Made by a program: the position numbers and the translations under genes. Of a DNA stretch of 64,000 nucleotides, positions 50,201 through 59,395 are shown piece by piece (position 1 is the stretch's first letter; every line of letters begins with the position of its first letter). The notes beneath the pieces are model-generated. The model ran no database searches, was not told the DNA's origin, and saw only the letters and a program-made list of their open reading frames with translations. Location of the stretch: the NCBI GenBank assembly GCA_914767715.1, contig OU612067.1, positions 13,459,001 to 13,523,000 on the forward strand. The letters are read 5' to 3'. Origin of the DNA: Membranipora membranacea (Eukaryota > Bryozoa > Gymnolaemata > Cheilostomatida > Membraniporidae).

Positions 50201-52100
50201 GACCAGTTCAAGCTCTTATTGGCCTTACTCAAAATCCAGAATATCGGAATCCTCGGATTAACTGGTTGGTAATAACGCTGACTTGAAATTTCGAAAAATA
50301 TGCCAAGGGAGGGTATCACGCTTTTTTTTCGCTCAGATCAAAAAATAGATTTGCTTCCAACTCACCTCATAAGAAGGAGCAACTCCTGCTGATCTCAAAT
50401 CTGCAAACCGTGTGGCTCTGCTGCTTTTCATTCTCCGTCAGCGTTCGTTTTAATTAGGGTCACTTTTGCTAAAAAAAAAACATGTCAAACGGCAGCATTG
50501 AAAAATTAAATCTCTGTTCGATTCTTATCAAACTCCGACCAGTTCAAGCTCTTATTGGCCTTACTCAAAATCCAGAATATCGGAATCCTCGGATTAACTG
50601 GTGGGTAATAACGCTGACTTGAAATTTCGAAAAATATACCAAGGGAGGGTATCACGCTTTTTTTTCGCTCAGATCAAAAAATAGATTTGCTTCCAACTCA
50701 CCTCATAAGGAGGAGCAACTCCTGCTGATCTCAAATCTGCAAACCGTTTGGCTCTGCTGCTTTTCATTCTCCGTCAGCGTTCGTTTTAATTAGGGTCACT
50801 TTTGCTAAAAAAAAACATGCCAAACGTCAGCATTGAAAAATTAAATCTCTGTTCGATTCTTATCAAACTCCGACCAGTTCAAGTTCTTATTGGCCTTACT
50901 CAAAATCCAGAATATCGGAATCCTCGGATTTACTGGTGGGTAATAACGCTGACTTGAAATTTCGAAAAATATACCAAGGGAGGGTATCACGCTTTTTTTT
51001 CGCTCAGATCAAAAAATAGATTTGCTTCCAACTCACCTCATAAGGAGGAGCAACTCCTGCTGATCTCAAATCTGCAAACCGTTTGGCTCTGCTGCTTTTC
51101 ATTCTCCGTCAGCGTTCGTTTTAATTAGGGTCACTTTTGCTAAAAAAAAACATGCCAAACGTCAGCATTGAAAAATCAAATCTCTGTTCGATTCTTATCA
51201 AACTCCGACCAGTTCAAGCTCTTATTGGCCTTACTCAAAATCCAGAATATCGGAATCCTCGGATTAACTGGTGGGTAATAACGCTGACTTGAAATTTCGA
51301 AAAATATACCAAGGGAGGGTATCACGCTTTTTTTTCGCCCAGATCAAAAAATAGATTTGATTCCAACTCACCTCATAAGGAGGAGCAACTCCTGCTGATC
51401 TCAAATCTGCAAACCGTTTGGCTCTGCTGCTTTTCATTCTCCGTCAGCGTTCGTTTTAATTAGGGTCACTTTTGCTAAAAAAAAACATGCCAAACGGCAG
51501 CATTGAAAAATTAAATCTCTGTTCGATTCTTATCAAACTCCGACCAGTTCAAGCTCTTATTGGCCTTACTCAAAATCCAGAATATCGGAATCCTCGGATT
51601 AACTGGTTGGTAATAACGCTGACTTGAAATTTCGAAAAATATACCAAGGGAGGGTATCACGCTTTTTTTTCGCTCAGATCAAAAAATAGATTTGCTTCCA
51701 ACTCACCTCATAAGGAGGAGCAACTCCTGCTGATCTCAAATCTGCAAACCGTGTGGCTCTGCTGCTTTTCATTCTCCGTCAGCGTTCGTTTTAATTAGGG
51801 TCACTTTTGCTAAAAAAAAACATGTCAAACGGCAGCATTGAAAAATTAAATCTCTGTTCGATTCTTATCAAACTCCGACCAGTTCAAGCTCTTATTGGCC
51901 TTACTCAAAATCCAGAATATCGGAATCCTCGGATTAACTGGTGGGTAATAACGCTGACTTGAAATTTCGAAAAATATACCAAGGGAGGGTATCACGCTTT
52001 TTTTTCGCTCAGATCAAAAAATAGATTTGCTTCCAACTCACCTCATAAGGAGGAGCAACTCCTGCTGATCTCAAATCTGCAAACCGTTTGGCTCTGCTGC
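50201..52100 (+). repeat. Four-monomer tandem repeat near the array edge
   Basis: ACTGGTTGGTAATAACG occurs near 50,262 and 51,602. ACCGTGTGGCTC and CATGTCAAACGG follow at the same spacing, giving a 1,340-bp (4-monomer) repeat. Inside it AAACGTCAGC occurs in two adjacent monomers (near 50,824 and 51,159). Confidence 0.72.
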
Positions 52101-53705
52101 TTTTCATTCTCCGTCAGCGTTCGATTTAATTAGGGTCACTTTTGCTAAAAAAAAACATGCCAAACGGCAGCATTGAAAAATCAAATCTCTGTTCGATTCT
52201 TATCAAACTCCGACCAGTTCAAGCTCTTATTGGCCTTACTCAAAATCCAGAATATCGGAATCCTCGGATTAACTGGTGGGTATTAACGCTGACTTGAAAT
52301 TTCGAAAAATATACCAAGGGAGGGTATCACGCTTTTTTTTCGCTCAGATCAAAAAATATATTTGCTTCCAACTCACCTCATAAGGAGGAGCAACTCCTGC
52401 TGATCTCAAATCTGCAAACCGTTTGGCTCTGCTGCTTTTCATTCTCCGTCAGCGTTCGATTTAATTAGGGTCACTTTTGCTAAAAAAAAACATGCCAAAC
52501 GGCAGCATTGAAAAATCAAATCTCTGTTCGATTCTTATCAAACTCCGACCAGTTCAAGCTCTTATTGGCCTTACTCAAAATCCAGAATATCGGAATCCTC
52601 GGATTAACTGGTGGGTAATAACGCTGACTTGAAATTTCGAAAAATATACCAAGGGAGGGTATCACGCTTTTTTTTCGCTCAGATCAAAAAATATATTTGC
52701 TTCCAACTCACCTCATAAGGAGGAGCAACTCCTGCTGATCTCAAATCTGCAAACCGTTTGGCTCTGCTGCTTTTCATTCTCCGTCAGCGTTCGATTTAAT
52801 TAGGGTCACTTTTGCTAAAAAAAAACATGCCAAACGGCAGCATTGAAAAATCAAATCTCTGTTCGATTCTTATCAAACTCCGACCAGTTCAAGCTCTTAT
52901 TGGCCTTACTCAAAATCCAGAATATCGGAATCCTCGGATTAACTGGTGGGTAATAACGCTGACTTGAAATTTCGAAAAATATACCAAGGGAGGGTATCAC
53001 GCTTTTTTTTCGCTCAGATCAAAAAATATATTTGCTTCCAACTCACCTCATAAGGAGGAACAACTCCTGCTGATCTCAAATCTGCAAACCGTTTGGCTCT
53101 GCTGCTTTTCATTCTCCGTCAGCGTTCGATTTAATTAGGGTCACTTTTGCTAAAAAAAAACATGCCAAACGGCAGCATTGAAAAATCAAATCTCTGTTCG
53201 ATTCTTATCAAACTCCGACCAGTTCAAGCTCTTATTGGCCTTACTCAAAATCCAGAATATCGGAATCCTCGGATTAACTGGTGGGTAATAACGCTGACTT
53301 GAAATTTCGAAAAATATACCAAGGGAGGGTATCACGCTTTTTTTTCGCTCAGATCAAAAAATATATTTGCTTCCAACTCACCTCATAAGGAGGAGCAACT
53401 CCTGCTGATCTCAAATCTGCAAACCGTTTGGCTCTGCTGCTTTTCATTCTCCGTCAGCGTTCGATTTAATTAGGGTCACTTTTGCTAAAAAAAAACATGC
53501 CAAACGGCAGCATTGAAAAATCAAATCTCTGTTCGATTCTTATCAAACTCCGACCAGTTCAAGCTCTTTTTGGCCTTACTCAAAATCCAGAATAACGGAA
53601 TCCTCGGATTAACTGGTGGGTAATAACGCTGACTTGAAATTTCGAAAAATATACCAAGGGAGGGTATCACGCTTTTTTTTCGCTCAGATCAAAAAATATA
53701 TTTGC
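52101..53705 (+). repeat. Near-uniform terminal run of single monomers
   Basis: About five monomers, all with TCGATTTAATTAGG and AAATATATTTGC, differ at only a few scattered bases, for example GGGTATTAACG near 52,281, GGAGGAACAACTCC near 53,057, CTCTTTTTGGCC near 53,566 and AATAACGG near 53,591. The same variant occurs in HOR-G at 45,410-46,500. The array stops at about 53,705, inside the last monomer, immediately after AAATATATTTGC. Confidence 0.8.
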
Positions 53706-53985
53706 CTCTAAGCTACTCTATACCTTTGGGAATCTCATGCTGACTTTGGACATGAAACCCGTTTGGGGCTGCTCCCATTAGTTTGGCGTCAGCAACATTT
53801 TTAATGAGAGCCGCTTTTGTCCATAATAAAACATGCTAAACGGCAGGGTACAAAAATAAAAAAGCCATCGCAGTTCTATCAAACTCTGACCAGTTGATGG
53901 CCTAAATTAAAAAATAATGCTTACGAACCTTCTAGATCCTCTGTTAACCACACTACAGGAATTATGCTTTCCTTTTCAGTCTAAT
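53706..53985 (+). repeat. Decayed terminal satellite monomer
   Basis: Alignment to the monomer continues past the breakpoint but with heavy divergence. Recognisable pieces in the right order are CCGTTTGG (53,759), GGCGTCAGC, GCTTTTGTCC, AAAACATGCTAAACGGCAG (53,828-53,846), CTATCAAACTCTGACCAGTT, GGCCTAAATT and, more weakly, AGATCCTCTGTTAACC (53,931-53,946) and ATTATGCTTTCC. Several short deletions are present. Similarity beyond about 53,910 is weak. This single degenerate unit marks the array edge. Confidence 0.8.
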
Positions 53986-54306
53986 ACTGACTGACTGACT
54001 ATATTATCTTTCCTTTCATTTTATATATGCAAGCCCTCTATAGCCTACCTTAATCTTAATATAAGACACGCCTACAATGTTTTTAGCCTCCAAGAAGAAT
54101 CCATCTTCTATTTATCATTTTTTTGAGGAGTGCAACAAATTTGGTATTAGGTCAAGGTATTTACCTCATGCTCATTGGCTCATCTAAGACTAGTTAATAT
54201 AATCACCATAGGGTTATATAATAAACTCATTGTAATCACCAATATAGCTCTGGCTATTACTGGCAATAATAAGAATGTCATAGAGCAATGTAGATGGATT
54301 CAGGAT

Positions 54307-54353
54307 AGCCTGTCTTTTCAAGGTCCAAAAAGAGCTTGTCAAGACATGTTATA
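54307..54353. repeat. Hairpin copy 1 of a TTGTCAAGACA-type inverted repeat
   Basis: AGCCTGTCTTTTCAAG at 54,307 is followed by CTTGTCAAGACATGTTA at 54,335, forming an imperfect inverted repeat with a short loop. The same arms recur at 54,479-54,541. Confidence 0.6.
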
Positions 54354-54478
54354 TTCAGAGTAGCCTTTTCAATCGGCTAACTGTTGTTTTGGCAGGTTGG
54401 GCACTACCCAGCACAAAAAAAAGGAGATGGTGACAAAGCTAGTCTCAGGGTTTTAGCCAATTCATCATTACGGGGGAG

Positions 54479-54541
54479 AGCCTGTCTTGACAAGCTTGAC
54501 TCCCCCACCCCCTGAAGAAAGTTTGTCAAGACAGGTTATAC
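54479..54541. repeat. Hairpin copy 2 of the same inverted repeat
   Basis: CCTGTCTTGACAA (54,481-54,493) and TTGTCAAGACAGG (54,523-54,535) are perfect 13-base inverted arms around a C-rich loop. The outer flanks (AGCCTGTCTT and GACAGGTTATA) resemble those of copy 1. This fits a remnant of a small foldback or MITE-like element, but no transposase or clear target-site duplication is visible. Confidence 0.65.
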
Positions 54542-54860
54542 AGGGGACTGCTCCATATTTGTGAAAATTTGTCAATTTTTCAAAATTGTGCTAGGGTCAT
54601 AGTTACAGGGCATAACACATGTAACGGGAAGATAGTTTCTTCGAATGCATAACCCGATTACTTAAACAGGCAGTTATGCCAATCAAAATGTCCAACCTGC
54701 ACAATCATACAGCGATAACTTACTTTATCGATCCACTACAAACTCTCTTTCTGGCTATCTGGCGAGTTAAAAAATATTCAGTTTATCCGATGCATAGGAG
54801 CATCAAAACTAAATAAGGTAGAAACTGTAGGATATTATACTATTATGATTATGATAAAGC

Positions 54861-54874
54861 CTTGTCAAGACAAG
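54861..54874. repeat. Perfect 14-bp palindrome of the hairpin-arm sequence
   Basis: CTTGTCAAGACAAG is its own reverse complement and equals the arm core of the two hairpins 320-550 bp to the left. It could be a loop-deleted third copy. Confidence 0.6.
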
Positions 54875-55788
54875 CTATTGAAGCCCGTCTGATCGTTTGC
54901 ATTCAGTTCTTTGTCCTTGTTCTTTTATGCTAGCTAGAGCTTGGCTCAACTTAATGATGGCTAGCTATAAATTGTGACTCGCTGAGGTCGGAGCTCAATA
55001 TAAAGAGATGAGGGTGAGTAAATGCTAAGTGCCTCACATTATTCCTCTCCGAAAAACTTAACTACTTTTTTATTCATCAGTTTAAGTCATCATGAATTAC
55101 AAGTGCATATTTAAAAATAGTTACTCAAAATTTAACAAGGGGCAAGACAGATAGTTCGAAACTAGGCTCGTGATAGCCCCTATCTAAGGTATAACTTTAG
55201 TCAACTCTATGGGGAATTTGATATGTCCTCTGTTGCCACCGTATGGTTATCTGCAGGACATATGAGACTTGTCAATTTTTACAATCCATGATCTCAATAT
55301 CAGTGTATCTTGACTCAGCAACAATCTTTAGCAGCGAATGCTGCCGAAAACACCTGATAATTATTTAATATCACATAATAATAGTGATCCATCTAAATTA
55401 CTGAGTTTTTAAATTTGTCTTTCTTGTATTCCACATCAAAGAATTTTATTATGTCACTTATCTTAGCATATTGAACAAGATGATTTGATACCATTATGCA
55501 AACGCTAGCAGCTGGTTTTATCCTCCGCATTTACAAATTCAACAAATCACGTATCCAGCGTTACTCCAGCATAAAATGACCAATAACAAGAAATCTATCA
55601 TCCCTTAAAAGTAAAAGGAAACATCTTTGAGAGAGGAAAAAATCCTAATTAGGCTCCCAATTCCTGGAGTGGACCATAGTAAAACGTTGGCAGGAAATGG
55701 AGAGTATGGAAATATCACAGTGCAGTCCTTGTACGATCGCATAAATTACTCTTAGCTTAGATCATCCAATTTGGCTGCATTTGGAGAA

Positions 55789-55802
55789 GGGGGGGGGGGG
55801 GG
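55789..55802 (+). repeat. G14 homopolymer
   Basis: Fourteen consecutive G on the plus strand in an otherwise AT-rich region. It lies about 200 bp downstream of the BUD22/SRFBP1-type stop codon (the gene is on the minus strand). Confidence 0.9.
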
Positions 55803-55935
55803 TATGGCATGTTGCTAACAATAACAGTTATTTTTGCTTAGTAGTACTATTAAATTTTTTTTCCTCTTTTGGTATATAATTGAGAAAGTTAAACTGATGT
55901 TACATATAACAATTCATTCAAGCTTCATAATTATA

Positions 55936-55957
55936 ATATATATATATATATATATAT
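55936..55957. repeat. TA dinucleotide microsatellite
   Basis: An uninterrupted AT/TA run of about 22 bp, extended imperfectly on both sides. It lies in the likely 3' untranslated or downstream region of the minus-strand gene. Confidence 0.85.
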
Positions 55958-55966
55958 GTATATACT

Positions 55967-55972
55967 TTTATT
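55967..55972 (-). promoter_or_regulatory. Candidate poly(A) signal AATAAA for the BUD22/SRFBP1-type gene
   Basis: TTTATT on the plus strand reads AATAAA on the minus strand, 37 bp past the TAA stop. A second AATAAA overlaps the stop codon itself (56,005-56,010). Either could serve; the sequence alone does not choose. Confidence 0.4.
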
Positions 55973-56008
55973 GTATGGGTATCTACTTTTTCATATAAGT
56001 ATCATTTA

Positions 56009-56180
56009 TTAATCATCATCGTTTAACTTTATTTTCTTACTACTGAGTCCAGCTTTGATGAGGCCTAGTTGTTCTTTCTCTCTCTTACTAGCCTGCCATG
56101 ATGGATGCAGAGACTCTATTGGCTGTTCCACTGGCTTAGCCTGAGTCTTGTTGGATGTCTTAGCACCGGGTTTGTCAAAT
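56009..56180 (-). CDS. SRFBP1: Terminal exon of a BUD22/SRFBP1-family protein
   Basis: The last exon encodes a basic C-terminus with SLHPSWQASKREKEQ followed by SSKKIKLNDDD and a TAA stop. A Leu-His-Pro-Ser-Trp block, then a basic Lys/Arg/Glu stretch and a final Lys-Lys-Ile-x-(Phe/Leu) plus acidic tail, is the signature C-terminus of the BUD22 domain found in yeast Bud22 (small-subunit ribosome biogenesis) and animal SRFBP1. The minus-strand acceptor is TTATGTTCCCCAG at 56,181, preceded by a T-rich tract. The exon opens with the third base of a codon, which fits the AG-ending exon upstream at 56,780 and restores Arg. The frame is open further upstream, but no family similarity continues there, so a start inside it is unlikely. 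The family assignment rests on about 30 residues. The N-terminal three quarters of the protein is not visible in the window. Confidence 0.72.
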
Positions 56181-56779
56181 CTGGGGAACATAAAACCATC
56201 AAAAAGACCTGAACTTACGAAAACAGTCAGCCTATACAATACAACATCATCAATCTGGTGACAATGAAACAATGAAAAATGTTAGGTCTACTAACAAAAT
56301 TGTTTTTCCCATAAAATGCATGATGTACAATTTGTTTTTACTTCATGTCTTCTATGAAGATCCCAAGAAGGAATGAGATATATTTGAGACGGGTTAGGAG
56401 TAAACCACAAAGATGGTTGCCGGTATCTCCAGTGAGATCAGTGAAACCGATCAAAAGGGGGCAGGTAAGCCAAAGTCAAGCACAGTTTCAGATTTGCTGG
56501 CCGTGATCCACTTATTTTTCGGGGCGTTTTGAAAAGAGATGCTAGATTAAAATTTGTTTTATGGAAAGCTTGAGACCCGAACCCAGAGCGATTCGTGTTA
56601 CATTGGCCAGCCCCTTCTCAAATACAAGACAAGTGAGATTGTCATATATTCCTAGATAGTCAGTCTAAAATTGCATTGTGGGCATGTCACCACGTAATTG
56701 AGCCGATTATATCTAGTCCAATATTCACTGTGCAGCTGATAAGAGCGAGAAACCGAAGGGGAGATCAAAATTTTCTTAC

Positions 56780-56832
56780 CTCGGATGTTTATTATCTTTA
56801 TCTTTCTCTGTTGCGTTCGTCTTAGACAGCCT
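56780..56832 (-). CDS. SRFBP1: Probable penultimate exon of the BUD22/SRFBP1-type gene
   Basis: A 53-bp exon encoding a very polar segment (RLSKTNATEKDKDNKHP plus a split Arg codon). Its 3' end reads CCGAG followed by the strong donor GTAAG (56,775-56,779). The split codon AG+A joins in phase to the exon at 56,180 across a 599-bp intron. The acceptor I prefer is ATTGTATTCCCAG at 56,833. The open frame continues upstream to about 56,920, and another AG there would give a longer exon. Charged low-complexity sequence just before the conserved C-terminus is usual for this family. No further upstream exon was recognised. Confidence 0.5.
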
Positions 56833-57560
56833 CTGGGAATACAATCGATTTTGCTGATTCATGCAACCATCCCATTCATTCATCATAAAATCTGCCTTCA
56901 TCAAGCATTTGCCTGTCAGTCAGTCACAAATGTGACACGGAGTAGTGATTATTTTTGAGCTTATCATATTGTGCGTCCTGGTATTGCGCTGTAAATGTTT
57001 GCTTGAGCCCCGCGAAAACAACCACCCCTGCATTACCTTATATGAACTGTATGTTCAAAAATAATTGGAGGTGTCTCATTATATTACACAACCATAGTGG
57101 CAATGTCATAATGATGCTAGTTGAAGGTTTTCGGGTGGATGTTTGCAATTTAATAAAGTATCAGGTAATTTTCGTTTCACAGTAGCTCTATGATATGTGA
57201 GATGGTCAGCGAAAGCAGTGGCCATTTTCAAATGAATGGTATGAGGATAGCATTGTTCTAGCTAGTGTTTTTGTTACCTGATAAATTTTGACACTACTCT
57301 CTTTTGTTGGAGAGCACAACTCCCCAAAATATGAAAATCAAAACTACATACACAGGCTTAATAATCGATGTGTGCTTCGTTGGCTTTGGTGCTGCCGGCA
57401 AGAGGTTGTCAGGATCCCCCAGACCAACCCAGCCGATAATGTGATACACCACCAGATATAGAGCCCAGCCAACTTCTCATGTAAGTTGCATCCTGACACT
57501 AACACATATAGTTGATTTTGGAATTGTGTGGCCCTACTTAAAATCAACAGCTTGACATGA
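56833..57560. other. Intergenic or intronic sequence, nothing recognised
   Basis: No convincing exon on either strand. The more GC-rich part at 57,370-57,540 (GTGCTGCCGGCAAGAGG, then CCAGACCAACCCAGCC) has the look of a dispersed repeat fragment, but I cannot assign it. If the SRFBP1-type gene has nearby upstream exons they should be here or further right; I could not find them. Confidence 0.5.
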
Positions 57561-57561
57561 G

Positions 57562-57745
57562 TAGGAGGTGACTCAGCTGGTTAGAGTGTCGTTCCATAAG
57601 CACGCAATCGTTGACGGTTGTGGGTTGGGATCCCACTGCAGTCGATTGAATACTGGGGTTCTCTTGTCCTGTAGGTGTGATCCGACCTGCCTCTAAACAG
57701 AGAGCATCCTGGCACAGCTATTGCGCCTAGCCCCTGCTTTGGGAT
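57562..57745 (+). mobile_element. tRNA-derived SINE
   Basis: The left part resembles a tRNA gene. A box-A match TGACTCAGCTGG (57,569-57,580) continues as TTAGAGTG, and a box-B-like GGTTGGGATCC (57,623-57,633) sits in a T-arm-like TGGGTTGGGATCCCAC. The middle has an insertion relative to a tRNA and the C of box B (GGTTCGA) has become G. This argues against a functional tRNA and for an old SINE. A non-tRNA body with CCTGTAGGTGTGATCCGACC and GCACAGCTATTGCGCCTAGC follows to about 57,745. Such a tRNA head plus unrelated body is the standard Pol III SINE layout. I could not find target-site duplications, so the right end is approximate. Confidence 0.72.
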
Positions 57746-57765
57746 TTGGCTTGTGATAAGACAAC

Positions 57766-58050
57766 TTGGTTTTAATCATTTTATCTCTCTGTGAAGCTAG
57801 CCTTGTCAGCCCAGTATCATTGGAGAACATAAAAAACAAGCATGCATATGATGAGGCTACTATGAACCAGCTAGGTAAATTATTCCCTAGATATCTTGAT
57901 CTTATAAAACCAATAAGAGCTCAACTCGGCAACAGACATAAGGAACTCAAACTGGAACACCTACCATTGCACGTAAACCGTCCTCTTGGTATTAGCATCG
58001 CACTCAACACCTTGAATATAAATTGTTGGGTGGTTGATATCAAAACTTAA
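57766..58050 (+). other. Open reading frame of unknown origin, possible gene or transposon fragment
   Basis: A 94-codon plus-strand frame directly after the SINE. From about 57,808 the composition looks protein-like, with charged and hydrophobic residues well mixed, for example AYDEATMNQLGKLFPRYLD and HKELKLEHLPLHVNRPLG. An AG at the end of GCTAGCCTTGTCAG (57,810) could be a splice acceptor. I recognise no family, and no partner exon or promoter is visible. It may be a fragment of a mobile-element protein or a chance frame. Confidence 0.25.
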
Positions 58051-58680
58051 TTTAGACTTTCAACCAACTTGAATATCTTCCCTGCTTGAAAAAAGGAGAT
58101 CAACTGTTAAGCTTTTTAAAAAGCATAGAGCCTTTTGATGTATTAGACTAAATGTTTATACTTATTGACTCTGAGATCAAACTTGATCCAGTTTGCCCAC
58201 ATTTGGAATCGCTCCCCTTCTACCAATAAGCTGCAGTTGCAGGGGCTTTTTCTTTTCCCAAAGCTTCGAACATGAATAAAATTGTTTCCCTTCACTTTAC
58301 ATTGCGTGTTCACTCATATTTAACCCCACAGGCGATAAATTAGTGCTGTGGTGAAGCCCCTTGGAATGCCTTTAATTGAGTACTCAAACACCGAGGCACT
58401 CAACCAATTGAATTGCACAATCTAGCAAAGTGTTTTCATGCTGTAGAAAAAGAGTAAATTCTGTGCATATATGATTTTTTAGTACCTTGTCTAAATCTTT
58501 AATAACTCACATTATGACTTATCAAATGCTATTTACAGCATAATTGAGATATTTCAACCAGATTTCAAAGTTGCATTGTGGGTATGTTGTAATTGTAAAC
58601 ATGCCATATTCTAAATATAATAGTTATACAAAAGCATAGGTATGAATATATAAAAAAAAGACAGTAACATGAGCAGATTG
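58051..58680. other. 3' flank of the minus-strand gene
   Basis: AT-rich, no exon seen. ATTAAA on the minus strand at 58,498-58,503 is a possible poly(A) signal about 180 bp after the stop codon at 58,681. The motif TTGCATTGTGGGTATGT near 58,571 has a near copy at about 56,671. Confidence 0.45.
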
Positions 58681-59071
58681 CTACGAAGGTCTGTTCTCAT
58701 ACTGGATATCCCCATTTTCGTTCACACTACTGTCAGCTAGTTTAGTCTCTTTGGAAGGTTTGGGCTGAGTTGGCGAAACTCTAGCATCGGACCTTATAAG
58801 TTCTTGTTGGTCCATACCATAAGAAAATGTCACATTTCTTGATTGGATCGAGTTTGGAACACCCTTGCCATTATGCTCGGCCATAAGATAAGCCGTAGAT
58901 TTATCATTGTCAGTGGGAGTTGTGCTCCCTCTGTGATCTCTTTTAGTTGGAGTAAGCCTCCCATGTGAGGATTCCCGATTATAGGTTGATTCATCAACTT
59001 CGGGTATGGCGTCGTGTCGAGGAATGCGAGATCTGTTATCCAGCTGCCTCTCTTTGACCCACTGTACAATC
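58681..59071 (-). CDS. Unrecognised gene, terminal exon
   Basis: The last of five minus-strand exons that join in phase. It starts after the acceptor TTTGGTTTGTCATAG (acceptor AG at 59,072-59,073). Its first base completes an Arg codon whose AG comes from the exon ending at 59,396. It encodes about 129 residues: a helix-like start IVQWVKERQLDNRSRIPRHD, then a long polar region rich in Ser, Thr, Asn, Asp and Gly without hydrophobic core segments, ending GDIQYENRPS and TAG. Nothing suggests a signal peptide or membrane span. I recognise no domain. The polar tail looks disordered. Confidence 0.72.
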
Positions 59072-59395
59072 CTATGACAAACCAAACACAACAAACTTCA
59101 AACTTATTCAACAGGTGAACTTTTATTATTTATAAAATTCAACTGGAAGGGGGATTTATCTGTTAGTTCCTTTTGCAAGAATTTGAATCATTTTAGGATT
59201 GTGAAAATTTTGATGTTGGATTCTGAGGATGAACAAATCAGATGGCCATACTGTTCTGAACAGCAAAGTACCATTTATTCCGAATCCGGATTTTCTTCTG
59301 GACAACACATGGACCTTAGACAATTCGGGTACGATTTAGTTTCCGTCTGCTCAAACATTTTGTTATTTTAAAACTAATCACTTATGCGTCCTTAC

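Larger units (their letters stand above)
1..53705 (+). repeat. 335-bp satellite DNA array, about 160 tandem monomers
   Basis: A single 335-bp unit repeats head to tail without interruption. The landmark GATTAACTGGTGGGTAATAA falls at 29, 364, 699, 1034, 1369 and so on, always 335 apart, and its last copy starts at 53,607. That span corresponds to 160 periods after allowing for a recurrent short deletion and single-base indels. All units share one orientation and no transposon or gene interrupts them. The monomer is AT-rich, with an A-run after TTTTGCT and a T-run after TATCACGC, both varying slightly in length. A 335-bp unit is about two nucleosome repeats, as in many centromeric or heterochromatic satellites; a centromeric role is inference only. 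The array is truncated by the left window edge. Short reading frames of 61-86 codons recur in the units only because the sequence recurs; no coding role is supported. Confidence 0.99.
53986..55966. other. Intergenic DNA between the satellite and the first gene
   Basis: AT-rich, non-repetitive sequence. No reading frame here looks like a gene. It holds a small GACT run at its left end (about 53,988-54,000), the hairpin family at 54,307-54,874, a G14 run and a TA microsatellite, listed separately. I see no further recognisable element. Confidence 0.6.

Noticed and set aside
1-53705. CRISPR-like or bacterial repeat array
   Set aside because: The repeat unit is 335 bp with no unique spacers, all sequence is repeat, and flanking genes have spliceosomal introns.
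54175-54363. 62-codon plus-strand frame
   Set aside because: It overlaps the hairpin repeat, has no domain, no splice signals and no coding-like composition beyond chance.
57344-57547. 67-codon minus-strand frame that could supply an upstream SRFBP1 exon
   Set aside because: Cys/Trp-rich low-plausibility peptide, no matching donor phase, and the region looks like a dispersed repeat fragment.
57562-57640. Functional tRNA gene
   Set aside because: Box B is mutated (GGTTGGGATCC), the anticodon-arm region does not fold as a tRNA, and a SINE-like body follows.
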